64,000 bases of DNA from DASTPP01 sp035762175. Its GTDB lineage: Bacteria; Myxococcota_A; Polyangia; Polyangiales; Polyangiaceae. A program made the position numbers and the translations under genes. This document shows positions 22,818 to 33,498 of the stretch, piece by piece. Numbering within the stretch: the first letter of the stretch is position 1; every line of letters starts with the position of its first letter. Where the stretch lies: assembly GCA_035762175.1 (NCBI GenBank), contig DASTPP010000084.1:1-64000 (forward strand), read 5' to 3'. Under the pieces are notes generated by a model that worked only from the letters and a program-made list of their open reading frames with translations, searched no databases and was not told the origin of the DNA.

Positions 22818-23091
22818 GAAAAAAGTACGGCTACTTTTTCTGGTGGTCCCCCTCCCCCAAAAAAGTACCGGTACTTTTTCCGGAGCCCCCAACCCCCTGC
22901 CGAAGAAGTACGCGGGCTAATTTTTGTGAGGCTCGGGCCTCTGAAAAAAGTACCGGTACTTTTTTGTGAGGCTCTGAAGGGGCCGAAAAAAGTACCGGTA
23001 CTTTTTCCAAGGGGGTCCCCCTCCCCAGAAAAAGTAGCCGTACTTTTTCTCTCGGGGTTTCAGGCCCCGACGAAAGTACCGCGCCTTTTCT
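22818..23091. repeat. Array of seven palindromes spaced about 42 bp
   Basis: Seven sites occur at about 22818, 22859, 22902, 22944, 22985, 23029 and 23072. Copies 2, 4 and 5 contain the perfect palindrome AAAAAGTACCGGTACTTTTT; copies 1 and 6 keep the AAAAAGTA/TACTTTTT arms around CGGC or GCCG; copies 3 and 7 are degenerate. Centres are 40-44.5 bp apart, close to four DNA turns. The spacers are partly related (TGAGGCTC in two, GGGTCCCCCTCCCC-like in two). The array fills the gap between two convergent genes. It is not a CRISPR array because the spacers are not unique and no cas genes are present. Confidence 0.9.
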
Positions 23092-23140
23092 CCGCCCCCC
23101 GACCGCCACCTAGAAAAGAGAACGACGTCGTTCGCCCCTT

Positions 23141-23304
23141 TAGGCTCTGTCGGACGAAGGCTCCCGTCGCCCGGTGCCCGATCCGCGGCGCCCTCGGGCC
23201 GGGCGGGGAGCTCGAAATCCAGGCGGATTCCTTCGCCCCCCGCCCGGCCCGACGGCGTGCGTCTCGGCCACCGAACTCGGTCCGCATTCGTCCGACAGAG
23301 CCTA
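23141..23304. mobile_element. 164-bp element with terminal inverted repeats, copy 1
   Basis: It begins TAGGCTCTGTCGGACGAA and ends with the exact 18-bp inverted complement. A second, diverged copy of exactly the same length lies at 26593-26756. The inside is itself largely self-complementary. The TA at both tips may be a target duplication, as for IS630/Tc1-type or YTAR-targeting elements. No coding capacity is present, so this is MITE-like. Its right tip forms the stop codon of the CapA-type gene. Confidence 0.85.
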
Positions 23305-24567
23305 GCGCGCCTTCGCCGCGACGGGCCCGGGGGCCTGGTCGGGGGCGGCGAGCGGCGCGCAGCCGTCGCCGCCGGGCGCCCCGATCTGCGTGCCGCCGAG
23401 GGGCCTCGAGATCGCCTCGAGGCGGTCGAAGAACTGCCGCTCGGAGGGGCCCCGCTGCGGATCGTCCGCGAGCGGGCGGGGCAGGCCCGCCTCGGCGCGG
23501 AAGGGGCAGGCCTCGACCCGGGGCGCTTCGCCGCGCGCGAACCGGATGCGCGCGAGATACCCCCGATCGACCCAGGGGTGGCTCTCGCGCATCTGCATGA
23601 GCAGATTGCCGAGGCTATAGAGAATGGGCTTGCCGCCGCGCCACTCGACGCCCTGCGCGACGTGCGGGTGGTGGCCGATGGCCACGTCGGCGCCGGCGTC
23701 GAGGGCGGCGCGCAAGAGCTGGCGCGTCCGCGCGGTCGGCTCGGGCACGAACTCGCGACCCCCGTGGTAGCTGACGGCGATGAAGTCGATCGACTTGTCT
23801 CGCTTGAGCGCGCGCACGGCCGCCGGCAGCCCGTCGGCGTCGGCGCCCGCGACGAAGTCGCCGTCGGGGTTCTTGGTGAAGGGCTTGTGGTTCCAGATGT
23901 CGGTCACGGCCAGCAGCGCCAGCCGGAAGCCCCCGCGCTCGACGACGAGCGGCGCGTGGGCGCTCTTCCGACTCCGCCCCGCCCCGGCGTAGCGCACGCC
24001 CGCGCGGTCGAGGTGCCCCATCGTCTCGAAGAGCGCCCGGCGGCCGTAGTCGAGGGCGTGGTTGTTCGCGAGCGAGACGACGTCGAAGCCCGCCCGCGCG
24101 AGCGAGGCGGCCCCCTCGGGGGGCCCGGTGAACACGAGCGGGTTGTGCGGCGACTCGGTCTCACCCCCCTGATCGCTGAGCTGGCTCTCGAGGTTCGCGA
24201 AGCGCAAATCGGCCGTGGCCAAGAGCGGCTTCAGCGCCGCGAAGAGCTCGCGGCCCGGGTCCTCCAAGAGAAGCTGCCCGACCAGCCGCCCGTAGCTCAC
24301 GTCGCCGCCGGCCAGCAGCGTGAGCCCCACGCGGCCGGCCCCGGCGTCGGGCGATGACGCCTCGGCCGGCGGGGGGCCGGGCGCCCGAAGCTCGGCGCGA
24401 TCGCTACCCCCTTCGGCCCCGCCGACAGGCTCGCCCGATGCCAGCCCGCCCGGCGCAGCCTCGCGCTTGGCAAAGCTCGCCTGCGCCGCGCCTTCGTCGC
24501 GCCCGCACCCCGCGAGCGAGCAGCAGGCAGCGAGGGCCACGAAGAGGCGAAAGGGACGGCGGTGCAA
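23302..24567 (-). CDS. CapA-family (poly-gamma-glutamate capsule type) metallophosphatase-like lipoprotein
   Basis: About 421 residues from a TTG at 24567, which opens a signal peptide with lipobox LAGC; frames further upstream use ATT or run into tandem repeats and are less likely. The PGA_cap domain shows GGDVSYGR, FANLESQL, the NNHALDYG motif, YHGGREF and GHHPHVAQGVEW, all typical of CapA-like enzymes with a calcineurin-like fold. A Pro/Ala/Glu-rich linker separates anchor and domain. Its biological role is unclear; CapA proteins take part in polyglutamate synthesis, but no capB/C genes are nearby. The TAG stop is the tip of the 164-bp element, so insertion may have reset the C-terminus. 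Confidence 0.88.
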   Translation of the reverse strand: MHRRPFRLFVALAACCSLAGCGRDEGAAQASFAKREAAPGGLASGEPVGGAEGGSDRAELRAPGPPPAEASSPDAGAGRVGLTLLAGGDVSYGRLVGQLLLEDPGRELFAALKPLLATADLRFANLESQLSDQGGETESPHNPLVFTGPPEGAASLARAGFDVVSLANNHALDYGRRALFETMGHLDRAGVRYAGAGRSRKSAHAPLVVERGGFRLALLAVTDIWNHKPFTKNPDGDFVAGADADGLPAAVRALKRDKSIDFIAVSYHGGREFVPEPTARTRQLLRAALDAGADVAIGHHPHVAQGVEWRGGKPILYSLGNLLMQMRESHPWVDRGYLARIRFARGEAPRVEACPFRAEAGLPRPLADDPQRGPSERQFFDRLEAISRPLGGTQIGAPGGDGCAPLAAPDQAPGPVAAKAR

Positions 24568-24650
24568 GGACCGCGCGAGGGTAATGCCAGGCCCCGCGCG
24601 CCGCCTAGATTTCGGCCGAGCGGCCCGAGCGGCAGGCTCAGGGTGCCCCC

Positions 24651-24861
24651 CCAATGCTGGCTAGCCCAATGCTGGCTAGCCCAATGCTGGCTAGCTCAAT
24701 GCTGGCTAGCCCAATGCTGGCTAGTACTACAGTTGCTCTTCGCCCGAAAAACAGGGCATTTTCGCGGCCTACCCACCCGAAGAGCCTGCGTTTCGGGCGG
24801 AAGTGCAACTGTAGTACTCGCCCCATCATGGCTCGCCCCATCGTGGCTCGCCCCATCGTGG
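24651..24861. repeat. 15-bp tandem repeat array split in two by an inserted element
   Basis: Left part (24651-24725) has five units of CTAGCCCAATGCTGG. Right part (24817-24861) has three units of CTCGCCCCATCRTGG. In register the two units match at 11 of 15 positions, so they look like one array. The inverted-repeat element at 24723-24818 separates them. The array lies in the divergent gap between the CapA-type and desaturase genes. Confidence 0.88.
24723..24818. mobile_element. 96-bp inverted-repeat element inside the 15-bp array
   Basis: The tips are AGTACTACAGTTGC and its inverted complement, and pairing continues with one bulge into CTTCGCCCGAAA, giving arms of about 27 bp. A TA dinucleotide flanks the CTACAGTTGC tips on both sides. 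It is non-coding and interrupts the tandem array, which suggests a MITE-like insertion at TA. No other copy was seen in the window. Confidence 0.75.
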
Positions 24862-24933
24862 CCAAGCGGCCCTTGCGGCGCGCCGGGGTGCGCGGGCGCC
24901 GCGACGGGGCCGGCGGGCGCCAATGACCGAAGC

Positions 24934-25782
24934 ATGACACGACGCGGCAAAGGCCGGCGCTATGACCCGTGCATGCGAACCGGCCCCCTCCCCGTTCTGC
25001 TCTTCTTCGCGAGCCACTGGCTCTTGTCGGTATTTTGCCAGACCTTTTTCTTGCACCGCTACGGCGCGCACAAGATGTTCACCATGAGCAAGGGCTGGGA
25101 GCGCTTCTTTCAACTGCTCACGTACGTGGCCCAGGGCCCATCGTACCTGAACCCGCGCGGCTACGCGATCTTGCACCGGCAGCACCACGCCCACAGCGAC
25201 ACGGCCGACGATCCGCACTCGCCGCACAACTTTGGGGGCGTCGTGGCGATGATGCTCCACACCAAGCGCCGCTACGACGCCTACGCCTACCGGCGCGAAG
25301 AGCCCGAGGCGCGCTTTCTGGGCGGCTACCCCGAGTGGCCGGCGCTCGACCGGCTCGGGCAGAACTGGGCGGCGCGCGTCGGCTGGGGCGCGCTCTACGC
25401 GCTCTTTTATTACCAGTTCGCCACGGCGTGGTGGCTCTGGCTGCTCTTGCCGGTGCACTTCGTGATGGGCCCGGTGCACGGCGCCATCGTCAACTGGTGC
25501 GGCCACAAGTACGGCTACCAGAACTTCGACAACGGCGACCGCTCGCGAAACATGCTGCCCTTCGACTTTCTCACGCTGGGCGAGCTCTTTCAGAACAATC
25601 ACCACAAATACGGCATGAGCCCGAATTTTGCCGCCCGCTGGTTCGAGATCGACCCGGCGTACGCCGTCGTGCGCGCGCTCGCCTTCGCCGGCGTCATCGA
25701 TCTCGGCCCGCGCCCGCAGACGGCGCGCTTTCCGGCCCGCCCGCGGCCGGCGGTGAGCGCCGAGCCGGGCGGCGCCGAGTGA
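24934..25782 (+). CDS. Acyl-lipid/acyl-CoA fatty-acid desaturase
   Basis: This integral-membrane di-iron desaturase of about 282 residues has the three histidine boxes HRYGAH, HRQHH and NNHHK, the pattern of delta-9-type (stearoyl-CoA/acyl-lipid) desaturases. Hydrophobic pairs at about residues 18-40 and 175-205 fit the family's membrane topology. The enzyme would introduce a cis double bond into fatty acids for membrane fluidity. The start is uncertain: ATG 24934 or ATG 24973 both lack a strong ribosome site; any start further upstream would encode the tandem repeats. It is divergent from the CapA-type gene and convergent with the response regulator gene. Confidence 0.9.
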   Translation: MTRRGKGRRYDPCMRTGPLPVLLFFASHWLLSVFCQTFFLHRYGAHKMFTMSKGWERFFQLLTYVAQGPSYLNPRGYAILHRQHHAHSDTADDPHSPHNFGGVVAMMLHTKRRYDAYAYRREEPEARFLGGYPEWPALDRLGQNWAARVGWGALYALFYYQFATAWWLWLLLPVHFVMGPVHGAIVNWCGHKYGYQNFDNGDRSRNMLPFDFLTLGELFQNNHHKYGMSPNFAARWFEIDPAYAVVRALAFAGVIDLGPRPQTARFPARPRPAVSAEPGGAE

Positions 25783-25813
25783 GCGGCCGGGCCGCGCCCC
25801 TCGGGGCGGGGGC

Positions 25814-26470
25814 TCACCCGCCCGAGAGCCAGCCCCGTTGCACCGCGTAGCGGACGAGTTCGGCCCGGGTCTTGAGCCCGAGCTTTTCCATGCCACGAAC
25901 TTTGTACGTTTCGACCGTACGCACCCCGATGTCGAGCGCGGCCGCGATCTGCTTGACCGTGTGGCCCTGGGCGACCCGGCGTAGCACGTCGGCCTCGCGC
26001 TCGCTCAGCTCGGCGCCGGGGGCCATGGCGCGCGGGGCGCTGGGCTCGCCCGCGGGGGGGCCCTCGAAAGAGGGGTCGACGTACCTCTCGCCGGCCGCGA
26101 CCGCGCGGATCGCGCGGACCAAATCGTCGGCCGCCGCCCGCTTGAGGACGTAACCGCTGGCCCCCGCGGCCAGCAGGTGCTGCAGGTAGCCGCGCTCTTC
26201 GTGGGCGGTCAAGGCGACGATCTTGACCGCGGGGCATTCGCGGTGAAGCCACTCGGTCGCCTCGGCCCCGCCCAGGCCGGGCATGGATACGTCCATGACC
26301 ACCACGTCGACTTTCCTGTCCGACTGCAAGTCGGTGACGGCCCGGACGGCCGACGCCCCGTCGACCGCCTCGCCGACCACGGCCATGTCGGGCTGGGCTT
26401 CGAGCAGCCCGCGCAGCCCGCTACGGACGATCGGGTGGTCGTCAGCCAGGAAGATTTGCAGCTTGGTCAT
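25814..26470 (-). CDS. NarL/FixJ-family response regulator
   Basis: The 218-residue two-domain regulator has an N-terminal receiver (acidic ADDHP, phospho-acceptor Asp in VVVMDVSMPG, Lys in YVLKRAA) and a C-terminal LuxR-type helix-turn-helix with LSEREADVLRRVAQGHTV and ALDIGVRTVETYK. It binds DNA after phosphorylation. No sensor kinase gene is adjacent, so it is an orphan here. The ATG at 26470 opens MTKLQIFLADDHP; a slightly longer frame upstream does not add domain sequence. Confidence 0.95.
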   Translation of the reverse strand: MTKLQIFLADDHPIVRSGLRGLLEAQPDMAVVGEAVDGASAVRAVTDLQSDRKVDVVVMDVSMPGLGGAEATEWLHRECPAVKIVALTAHEERGYLQHLLAAGASGYVLKRAAADDLVRAIRAVAAGERYVDPSFEGPPAGEPSAPRAMAPGAELSEREADVLRRVAQGHTVKQIAAALDIGVRTVETYKVRGMEKLGLKTRAELVRYAVQRGWLSGG

Positions 26471-26578
26471 GGGCGCTTGGACGATACAGATGGGTAGCCT
26501 CACGACAACCTACCGCGCCCCCGGCTAAACGCGAATGTGACCTCGACCGCCGCCTCGACATTCTTTTAAGGGGGGGGC

Positions 26579-27091
26579 TTAAGTTTTCGCCCTAGGCTCT
26601 GTCCGACGAAAGCTCCCGTCGCCCGGCGCCCGATCCGCGGCGCCGGCACGGCCTGCGGGGGCCTCGAACTCCGGGCGGATTCTGTCGACCCCCGCAGGCC
26701 GCGCCGGCTGGCGCCTCGGGCGCCGAGCTCGGTCCGCTTTCGTCGGACAGAGCCTAGCCACCCGGCCGAGGGCGGCCCCGAGCGCCGCGCCCAGCAGGGC
26801 ATAGCCGAGAGCGCCGCAGGCGAGCCAGGCCGGCGCGCTCCAGCGAGCGGTGGGCGGCTCTTCGAACTCGGGGGGCGGCAGCTCGCCGTAGCGCTGCGCC
26901 TGCACCCAGGGGTTGGGCGCGATCCATTCGACGAGGGCGGCGGGGGCGTTGAGCGCGCCCTGCTCGGGGCCGATCACGCAGCCGAGCCGGGGGGAGATTC
27001 GGCCGTGCAGCACGAGGTGGTACGCCAGCATCAGCGCGAAAAGGCCCGCGCCGCCAGCCGCGCCGCGTCGGACCCACCGACCTATGGCCAT
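26579..27091 (-). CDS. Small membrane protein with a tail encoded by the 164-bp element
   Basis: The frame encodes 170 residues. Residues 1-112 form a short protein with two hydrophobic segments (about 12-30 and 85-108) around a Pro-rich, probably periplasmic loop with SPRLGCVIGPEQ and WIAPNPWVQAQRY. No family is recognised. At about residue 112 (after LGRVA) the frame enters the 164-bp element, which supplies about 55 Arg/Pro/Ala-rich residues before a TAA just beyond the element. The original C-terminus was probably lost or replaced. The ATG at 27091 is the first that precedes the signal-like segment. Confidence 0.6.
   Translation of the reverse strand: MAIGRWVRRGAAGGAGLFALMLAYHLVLHGRISPRLGCVIGPEQGALNAPAALVEWIAPNPWVQAQRYGELPPPEFEEPPTARWSAPAWLACGALGYALLGAALGAALGRVARLCPTKADRARRPRRQPARPAGVDRIRPEFEAPAGRAGAADRAPGDGSFRRTEPRAKT
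26593..26756. mobile_element. 164-bp element with terminal inverted repeats, copy 2
   Basis: It starts TAGGCTCTGTCCGACGAAAG and ends in its exact inverted complement (20 bp). It matches copy 1 (23141-23304) in length and over most positions, best in the first 50 and last 45 bases. Differences between copies are often paired: base 12/153 is G-C in one and C-G in the other, and the inner stem changes GG/CC to CT/AG. The folded structure thus appears to be maintained. Confidence 0.85.
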
Positions 27092-27327
27092 GACCCATGG
27101 TACGGCAGATGGGCGCCCCCTGCTCAACTGGCCTACAGCCCGCGCGACTCGGCTGGGCTCAGGCGCGGCCGCTGGGAGGTGTTCGTTTCGACCTGCCGCC
27201 CTTCCGACAGAAGAGGTGGAACCCGACAGGCAGCGGATCGTTCGAGCCTGCGTTTTTGGCGTCGGCGGCATATTCGCCCGGGTGGCACGGTCGTAGCATA
27301 AGGCAACCTCGACTCGAGCTTCGCCAA

Positions 27328-28098
27328 ATGAATCTCCGTTCACCCCCCCCCCGAGCGGCCTCTCCGGCCACATCTGTTGCCCCCTCGCCCGCGCCCCCGA
27401 GGCCCGGCGCCGAGGGGCGAGCTGCTCCGGCCGAGGCTGGGGTTGAGCGGGCGAGAGACGGGGCGGCGACGGTGCGCGACGAGGCGCGGGCGCTCTTCCG
27501 GTCGGCGCTGCTCGACGCGGCCGAGCGTGAGTTCGCGGAGCGGGGCTTTCACGGCGCGCGCATCCAGGACATCGCGCGGCGGGCGCGGGTGGGCGTGGGC
27601 ACGGTCTACAACCATTTCACGCGCAAAGAAGACATGCTGCTCGAGCTGGTGCGCCAGCGCATGAGCGAGGCGTCGCGGGCGTTCGGGCCGCGCGAGGGCG
27701 ACCCGGCCGACTTCGAGGGGCGCTTCCGGGCGCGCTTCGGGCGGATGCACGCCTACCTCGCGGCACACGAGGCGTTCTTCCGGGTGGCGTGCGACTTCAG
27801 CTTTTTCGACGGCGACGCGGCGGCGGCGGCGGCGATCTTGCGCGAGCCCTTCGCCGAGAGCGACGTGCACGCCGAGCTGGCGCGCCAGACGCGCGAGCTC
27901 ATCGCCGAGGGCATCGCCGAGGGGGCGCTCGAGCCGGGCGATCCGATCGAGCTCGAGCGCTTCCTGACGGGGGCGATGCGCGTGCTCGCCTCGATGGCGC
28001 TGCGCGAGGGCGGCGACACGGGCCGCGCCTTCGACCTGACGCTCACCTTGTTCCTGCGGGCGACCCGCCGGTCGGCCCCCGAAAGACGAGAGCCATGA
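27328..28098 (+). CDS. TetR-family transcriptional regulator of an RND efflux operon
   Basis: The 256-residue protein has an unusual Pro/Ala-rich N-terminal extension of about 50 residues, then a TetR helix-turn-helix with AAEREFAERGFHGARIQDIA and RARVGVGTVYNHFTRKEDML, and a helical ligand-binding domain. The ATG of the membrane-fusion gene overlaps the stop in ATGA, so it is in one operon with the pump and probably represses it. The extension could mean that translation really begins at an internal codon. No operator palindrome is obvious directly upstream. Confidence 0.92.
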   Translation: MNLRSPPPRAASPATSVAPSPAPPRPGAEGRAAPAEAGVERARDGAATVRDEARALFRSALLDAAEREFAERGFHGARIQDIARRARVGVGTVYNHFTRKEDMLLELVRQRMSEASRAFGPREGDPADFEGRFRARFGRMHAYLAAHEAFFRVACDFSFFDGDAAAAAAILREPFAESDVHAELARQTRELIAEGIAEGALEPGDPIELERFLTGAMRVLASMALREGGDTGRAFDLTLTLFLRATRRSAPERREP

Positions 28099-29222
28099 AA
28101 CGATCCCGGTCGCGCCCCCCGACGTCCCGCGCGGCGCTCGCGCTCGCCGCCGCCGCCCTCCTCGCCGCCCCGGCCGGCTGCGGCCACGGCGGCGGCGACA
28201 AGGCCGAGCTGCCGGCGCCCCCGCAGGCGGCGGCGCCCTCGGTGCGCACGGTCAAGCCGAGCGACCGGCTCGAGGCGGGCGCCGCGCGGGTGACGGGCGT
28301 GGTGCGCTCGAAGAGCGAGGCGACGCTGAGCTCGAAGATCACGGCGCAGATCGCCCGGCTCGACGTCAACGTGGGCGACCGGGTGAGGGCGGGGCAGGTG
28401 CTGGTGCAGCTCGACGCGACGAACGCGCGCATCCAGTTGCAGAACGCGCAGGCGGCCGAGCGGCTGGCGGCGGCGAACCTGGCGAACGCGCGGCTCGAGC
28501 TCGGGCGCACGACGGCGCTGAGCGAGAGCGGGGCGGTGGCGCCGGCGCAGCTCGACCGGGCGAAGACGACGGGCGAGCTGTCCGAGGCGCAGCTCGACCA
28601 GGCGCGGGCGGCGGTGCGGGCGGCGCAGCAGCAGATCGCCGACGCGACGCTGGCGGCGCCCTTCGCGGGGGTGGTGTCGGCCAAGCACAAGAACGCGGGC
28701 GACACGGTGGCGTCGATGCCGCCGACGGCGATCGTGTCGGTCGTCGACCCGGACCGGCTCGAGGTGCGGCTGACGCTGCCCGAGGCGCTCGCGCCCTTCG
28801 CGCAGCCGGGCGAGACGCTGCGGGGCGCGGTGAGCCCGAGCGGCGCGCCCTTCGAGGCGAAGGTGCGGGCGCTCGGCGCGGTCATCGACCCGGCGACGCG
28901 CACGATCGAGGTGCTGGCCGACGTGCCCGCGGGGGGCGACGCGGCGATCAAGCCGGGGGCGCTCGTGACGGTCGACTTCGCGCAGGCCGACTCGATCAAG
29001 GGGCCCTTCTTGCCGGCGGCGGCGGTGCGGCGCGAGGGCGACAAGTCGTTCGTGATGGTCGTCGGCGCGGACGGCCGGGTCGAGCGGCGCGAGGTGACGG
29101 CCGTGCCGGTCAACCCGGGCACGGTGCTGGTGCGCGGGCCGGTCGGGCCCGCCGACCGGGTCGCGCTCGACCCGAGCGGGGCGCTCAGGCCCGGCGACCG
29201 GGTGAGCGCGCTGGCCGACTGA
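28095..29222 (+). CDS. RND efflux membrane-fusion (periplasmic adaptor) lipoprotein
   Basis: The 375-residue adaptor has a signal peptide with lipobox PAGC. The lipoyl-like halves (VRSKSEATLSSKITAQIARL with VGDRVRAGQVLVQLD, and APFAGVVSAKHKNAGDTV) flank an alpha-helical hairpin (about 105-170), followed by beta-barrel and membrane-proximal domains ending GALRPGDRVSALAD. It would link the inner-membrane RND pump to an outer-membrane channel. It overlaps the TetR gene by four bases and precedes the pump gene by 13 bases. Confidence 0.95.
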   Translation: MKRSRSRPPTSRAALALAAAALLAAPAGCGHGGGDKAELPAPPQAAAPSVRTVKPSDRLEAGAARVTGVVRSKSEATLSSKITAQIARLDVNVGDRVRAGQVLVQLDATNARIQLQNAQAAERLAAANLANARLELGRTTALSESGAVAPAQLDRAKTTGELSEAQLDQARAAVRAAQQQIADATLAAPFAGVVSAKHKNAGDTVASMPPTAIVSVVDPDRLEVRLTLPEALAPFAQPGETLRGAVSPSGAPFEAKVRALGAVIDPATRTIEVLADVPAGGDAAIKPGALVTVDFAQADSIKGPFLPAAAVRREGDKSFVMVVGADGRVERREVTAVPVNPGTVLVRGPVGPADRVALDPSGALRPGDRVSALAD

Positions 29223-29235
29223 GGGAGGAGCCGCC

Positions 29236-32334
<3,099 letters not shown>

Positions 32335-32337
32335 GGG

Positions 32338-32553
32338 CTAAGGCGCGCCCGCCTCGTGTACGCCCTCCGCCGAGGGCTCGCCCTCGCCGCCGCCCGCGCG
32401 CTCGGCCGCCGGCGCCGCCGCTTCGCCGCCCGCGACGGCCGGGGCGCCGGCCCCGTCGCCGAAGTCGTGGCCCTCGTCGAAGGGCGTACACGAGGCGAGC
32501 GCGGCGCCGCCGGCGAAGGCACACAGCGAGCGGAACAGCCCATTCGTTTTCAT
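32338..32553 (-). CDS. Small lipoprotein
   Basis: The 71-residue protein opens with MKTNGLFRSL, a hydrophobic core and the lipobox LASC, followed by a short Asp/Gly/Glu/Ala-rich tail. It is convergent with the RND pump gene, with only three bases between the stops. The signal sequence is convincing, but no domain is recognised. A seven-codon longer frame upstream does not improve the signal peptide. Confidence 0.6.
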   Translation of the reverse strand: MKTNGLFRSLCAFAGGAALASCTPFDEGHDFGDGAGAPAVAGGEAAAPAAERAGGGEGEPSAEGVHEAGAP

Positions 32554-32988
32554 TGCGTAGACCACCTCGGGCACAGCACGCGCGCAACCCGGCCGCCCGC
32601 AGAGGGGGCCCCATGCGTCCGCGCGCTGGCTGAACTTCGGGGCGACTCGACGTTTTCTGACAAAGACCGCCCGCGCCCCACATCGCCATGGGCAGGTCGA
32701 CCGCGGCGCCGCCCTATCTCAATATATCAATTAACGTAGGGGCCCCGGCGGCCAAGGTACGGGCGAGCAGGTCGACCCAGGTGGCGCCCGGCCGGCATGG
32801 TCTCGCCCTGATGAGCGCCCAAGCCAGGTGCGACACTAGCACACACCTTCGCTGCGCGGTGGCAGGCAGGGGGGCCGGGATTTCCCTATGGTGACTGGCG
32901 TTCGGTCAGTGTGCTCGCGAACGACCGAAGGCGAAGGCGCTTGTAGGAGGTTCGAGGGGGGTTCGGTAGTTTCTCCGCCCCGGCCGCT
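32554..32988. other. Intergenic region with an AT island and inverted repeats
   Basis: It lies between the divergent lipoprotein and STAS-like genes. An AT-rich island at about 32711-32737 could be a promoter. The inverted repeat TTCGGTC (32901-32907) and GACCGAA (32923-32929) lies just upstream of the STAS-like gene. Overlapping it, ACTGGCGTTCGGTCAGT resembles a degenerate TetR-type operator. No RNA gene is recognised. Confidence 0.35.
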
Positions 32989-33447
32989 GTGAGGTTTGTG
33001 TTATCTTTGAGGTCCGTGCGCGAGCTCTACCGTAGCGCTCATTTTCTTGTCGATCTCGACGACATCCACAAGGTGGTGTGCCGGCGGCGCACGGCGGTAG
33101 GCTACGGCTCGACGGCCGAGCTCGAAGCCGCCTACGAGGCGCTCTTCGCGGCGGTCGAGTCGTACCACCGGCCCGAGTACGCCTTGCTCTCCGATTTGCG
33201 CCTCGCGCCCCCGCGCAACGACCCCGCGTTCGAGCAGACGATCGGCCGCTACCACGCCCGGTTTTACGCCGGCTTTCGCCGGATCGCGCACGTCGTGTTG
33301 TCCGAAGCGGGGCGGCTGCAGATCGCGCGGCTGGCGCAGCCCGACACGGCCCGGCGCATGCGCGTGTTCACGAGCGAGGCGGCGGCGTTCGAGTTCTTGA
33401 CGACCCCGTCGGGGGGGGGCCTGCCCGCCGCCCGGCGGGCCCGCTGA
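32989..33447 (+). CDS. Small STAS/SpoIIAA-like protein
   Basis: About 152 residues from GTG 32989; an alternative GTG at 33016 follows TTTGAGG more closely. The sequence pattern (ELYRSAHFLVDLDD near the start, YALLSDLRLAPPRNDPAFEQ in the middle, then an amphipathic helix) resembles a group of small STAS/SpoIIAA-like proteins common in myxobacteria, which are of unknown function. It is weakly conserved and the assignment is tentative. It may be co-transcribed with the OPT transporter gene 51 bases downstream. Confidence 0.55.
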   Translation: MRFVLSLRSVRELYRSAHFLVDLDDIHKVVCRRRTAVGYGSTAELEAAYEALFAAVESYHRPEYALLSDLRLAPPRNDPAFEQTIGRYHARFYAGFRRIAHVVLSEAGRLQIARLAQPDTARRMRVFTSEAAAFEFLTTPSGGGLPAARRAR

Positions 33448-33498
33448 GCCGGCGCGCGCGGCGGCCGCCTGGTGTATGGAGCGCCGGGAGGCCCCCGC

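Noticed and set aside
22818..23091. CRISPR array
   Set aside because: The repeats are short palindromes, the spacers are short and partly related to one another, and there are no cas genes.
23141..23304. tRNA-like or complete insertion sequence
   Set aside because: There is no cloverleaf and no coding capacity; the element is too short for a transposase.
24562..24933. N-terminal extension of the desaturase
   Set aside because: It would translate the 15-bp repeats and the inverted-repeat element; the desaturase homology starts after 24934.
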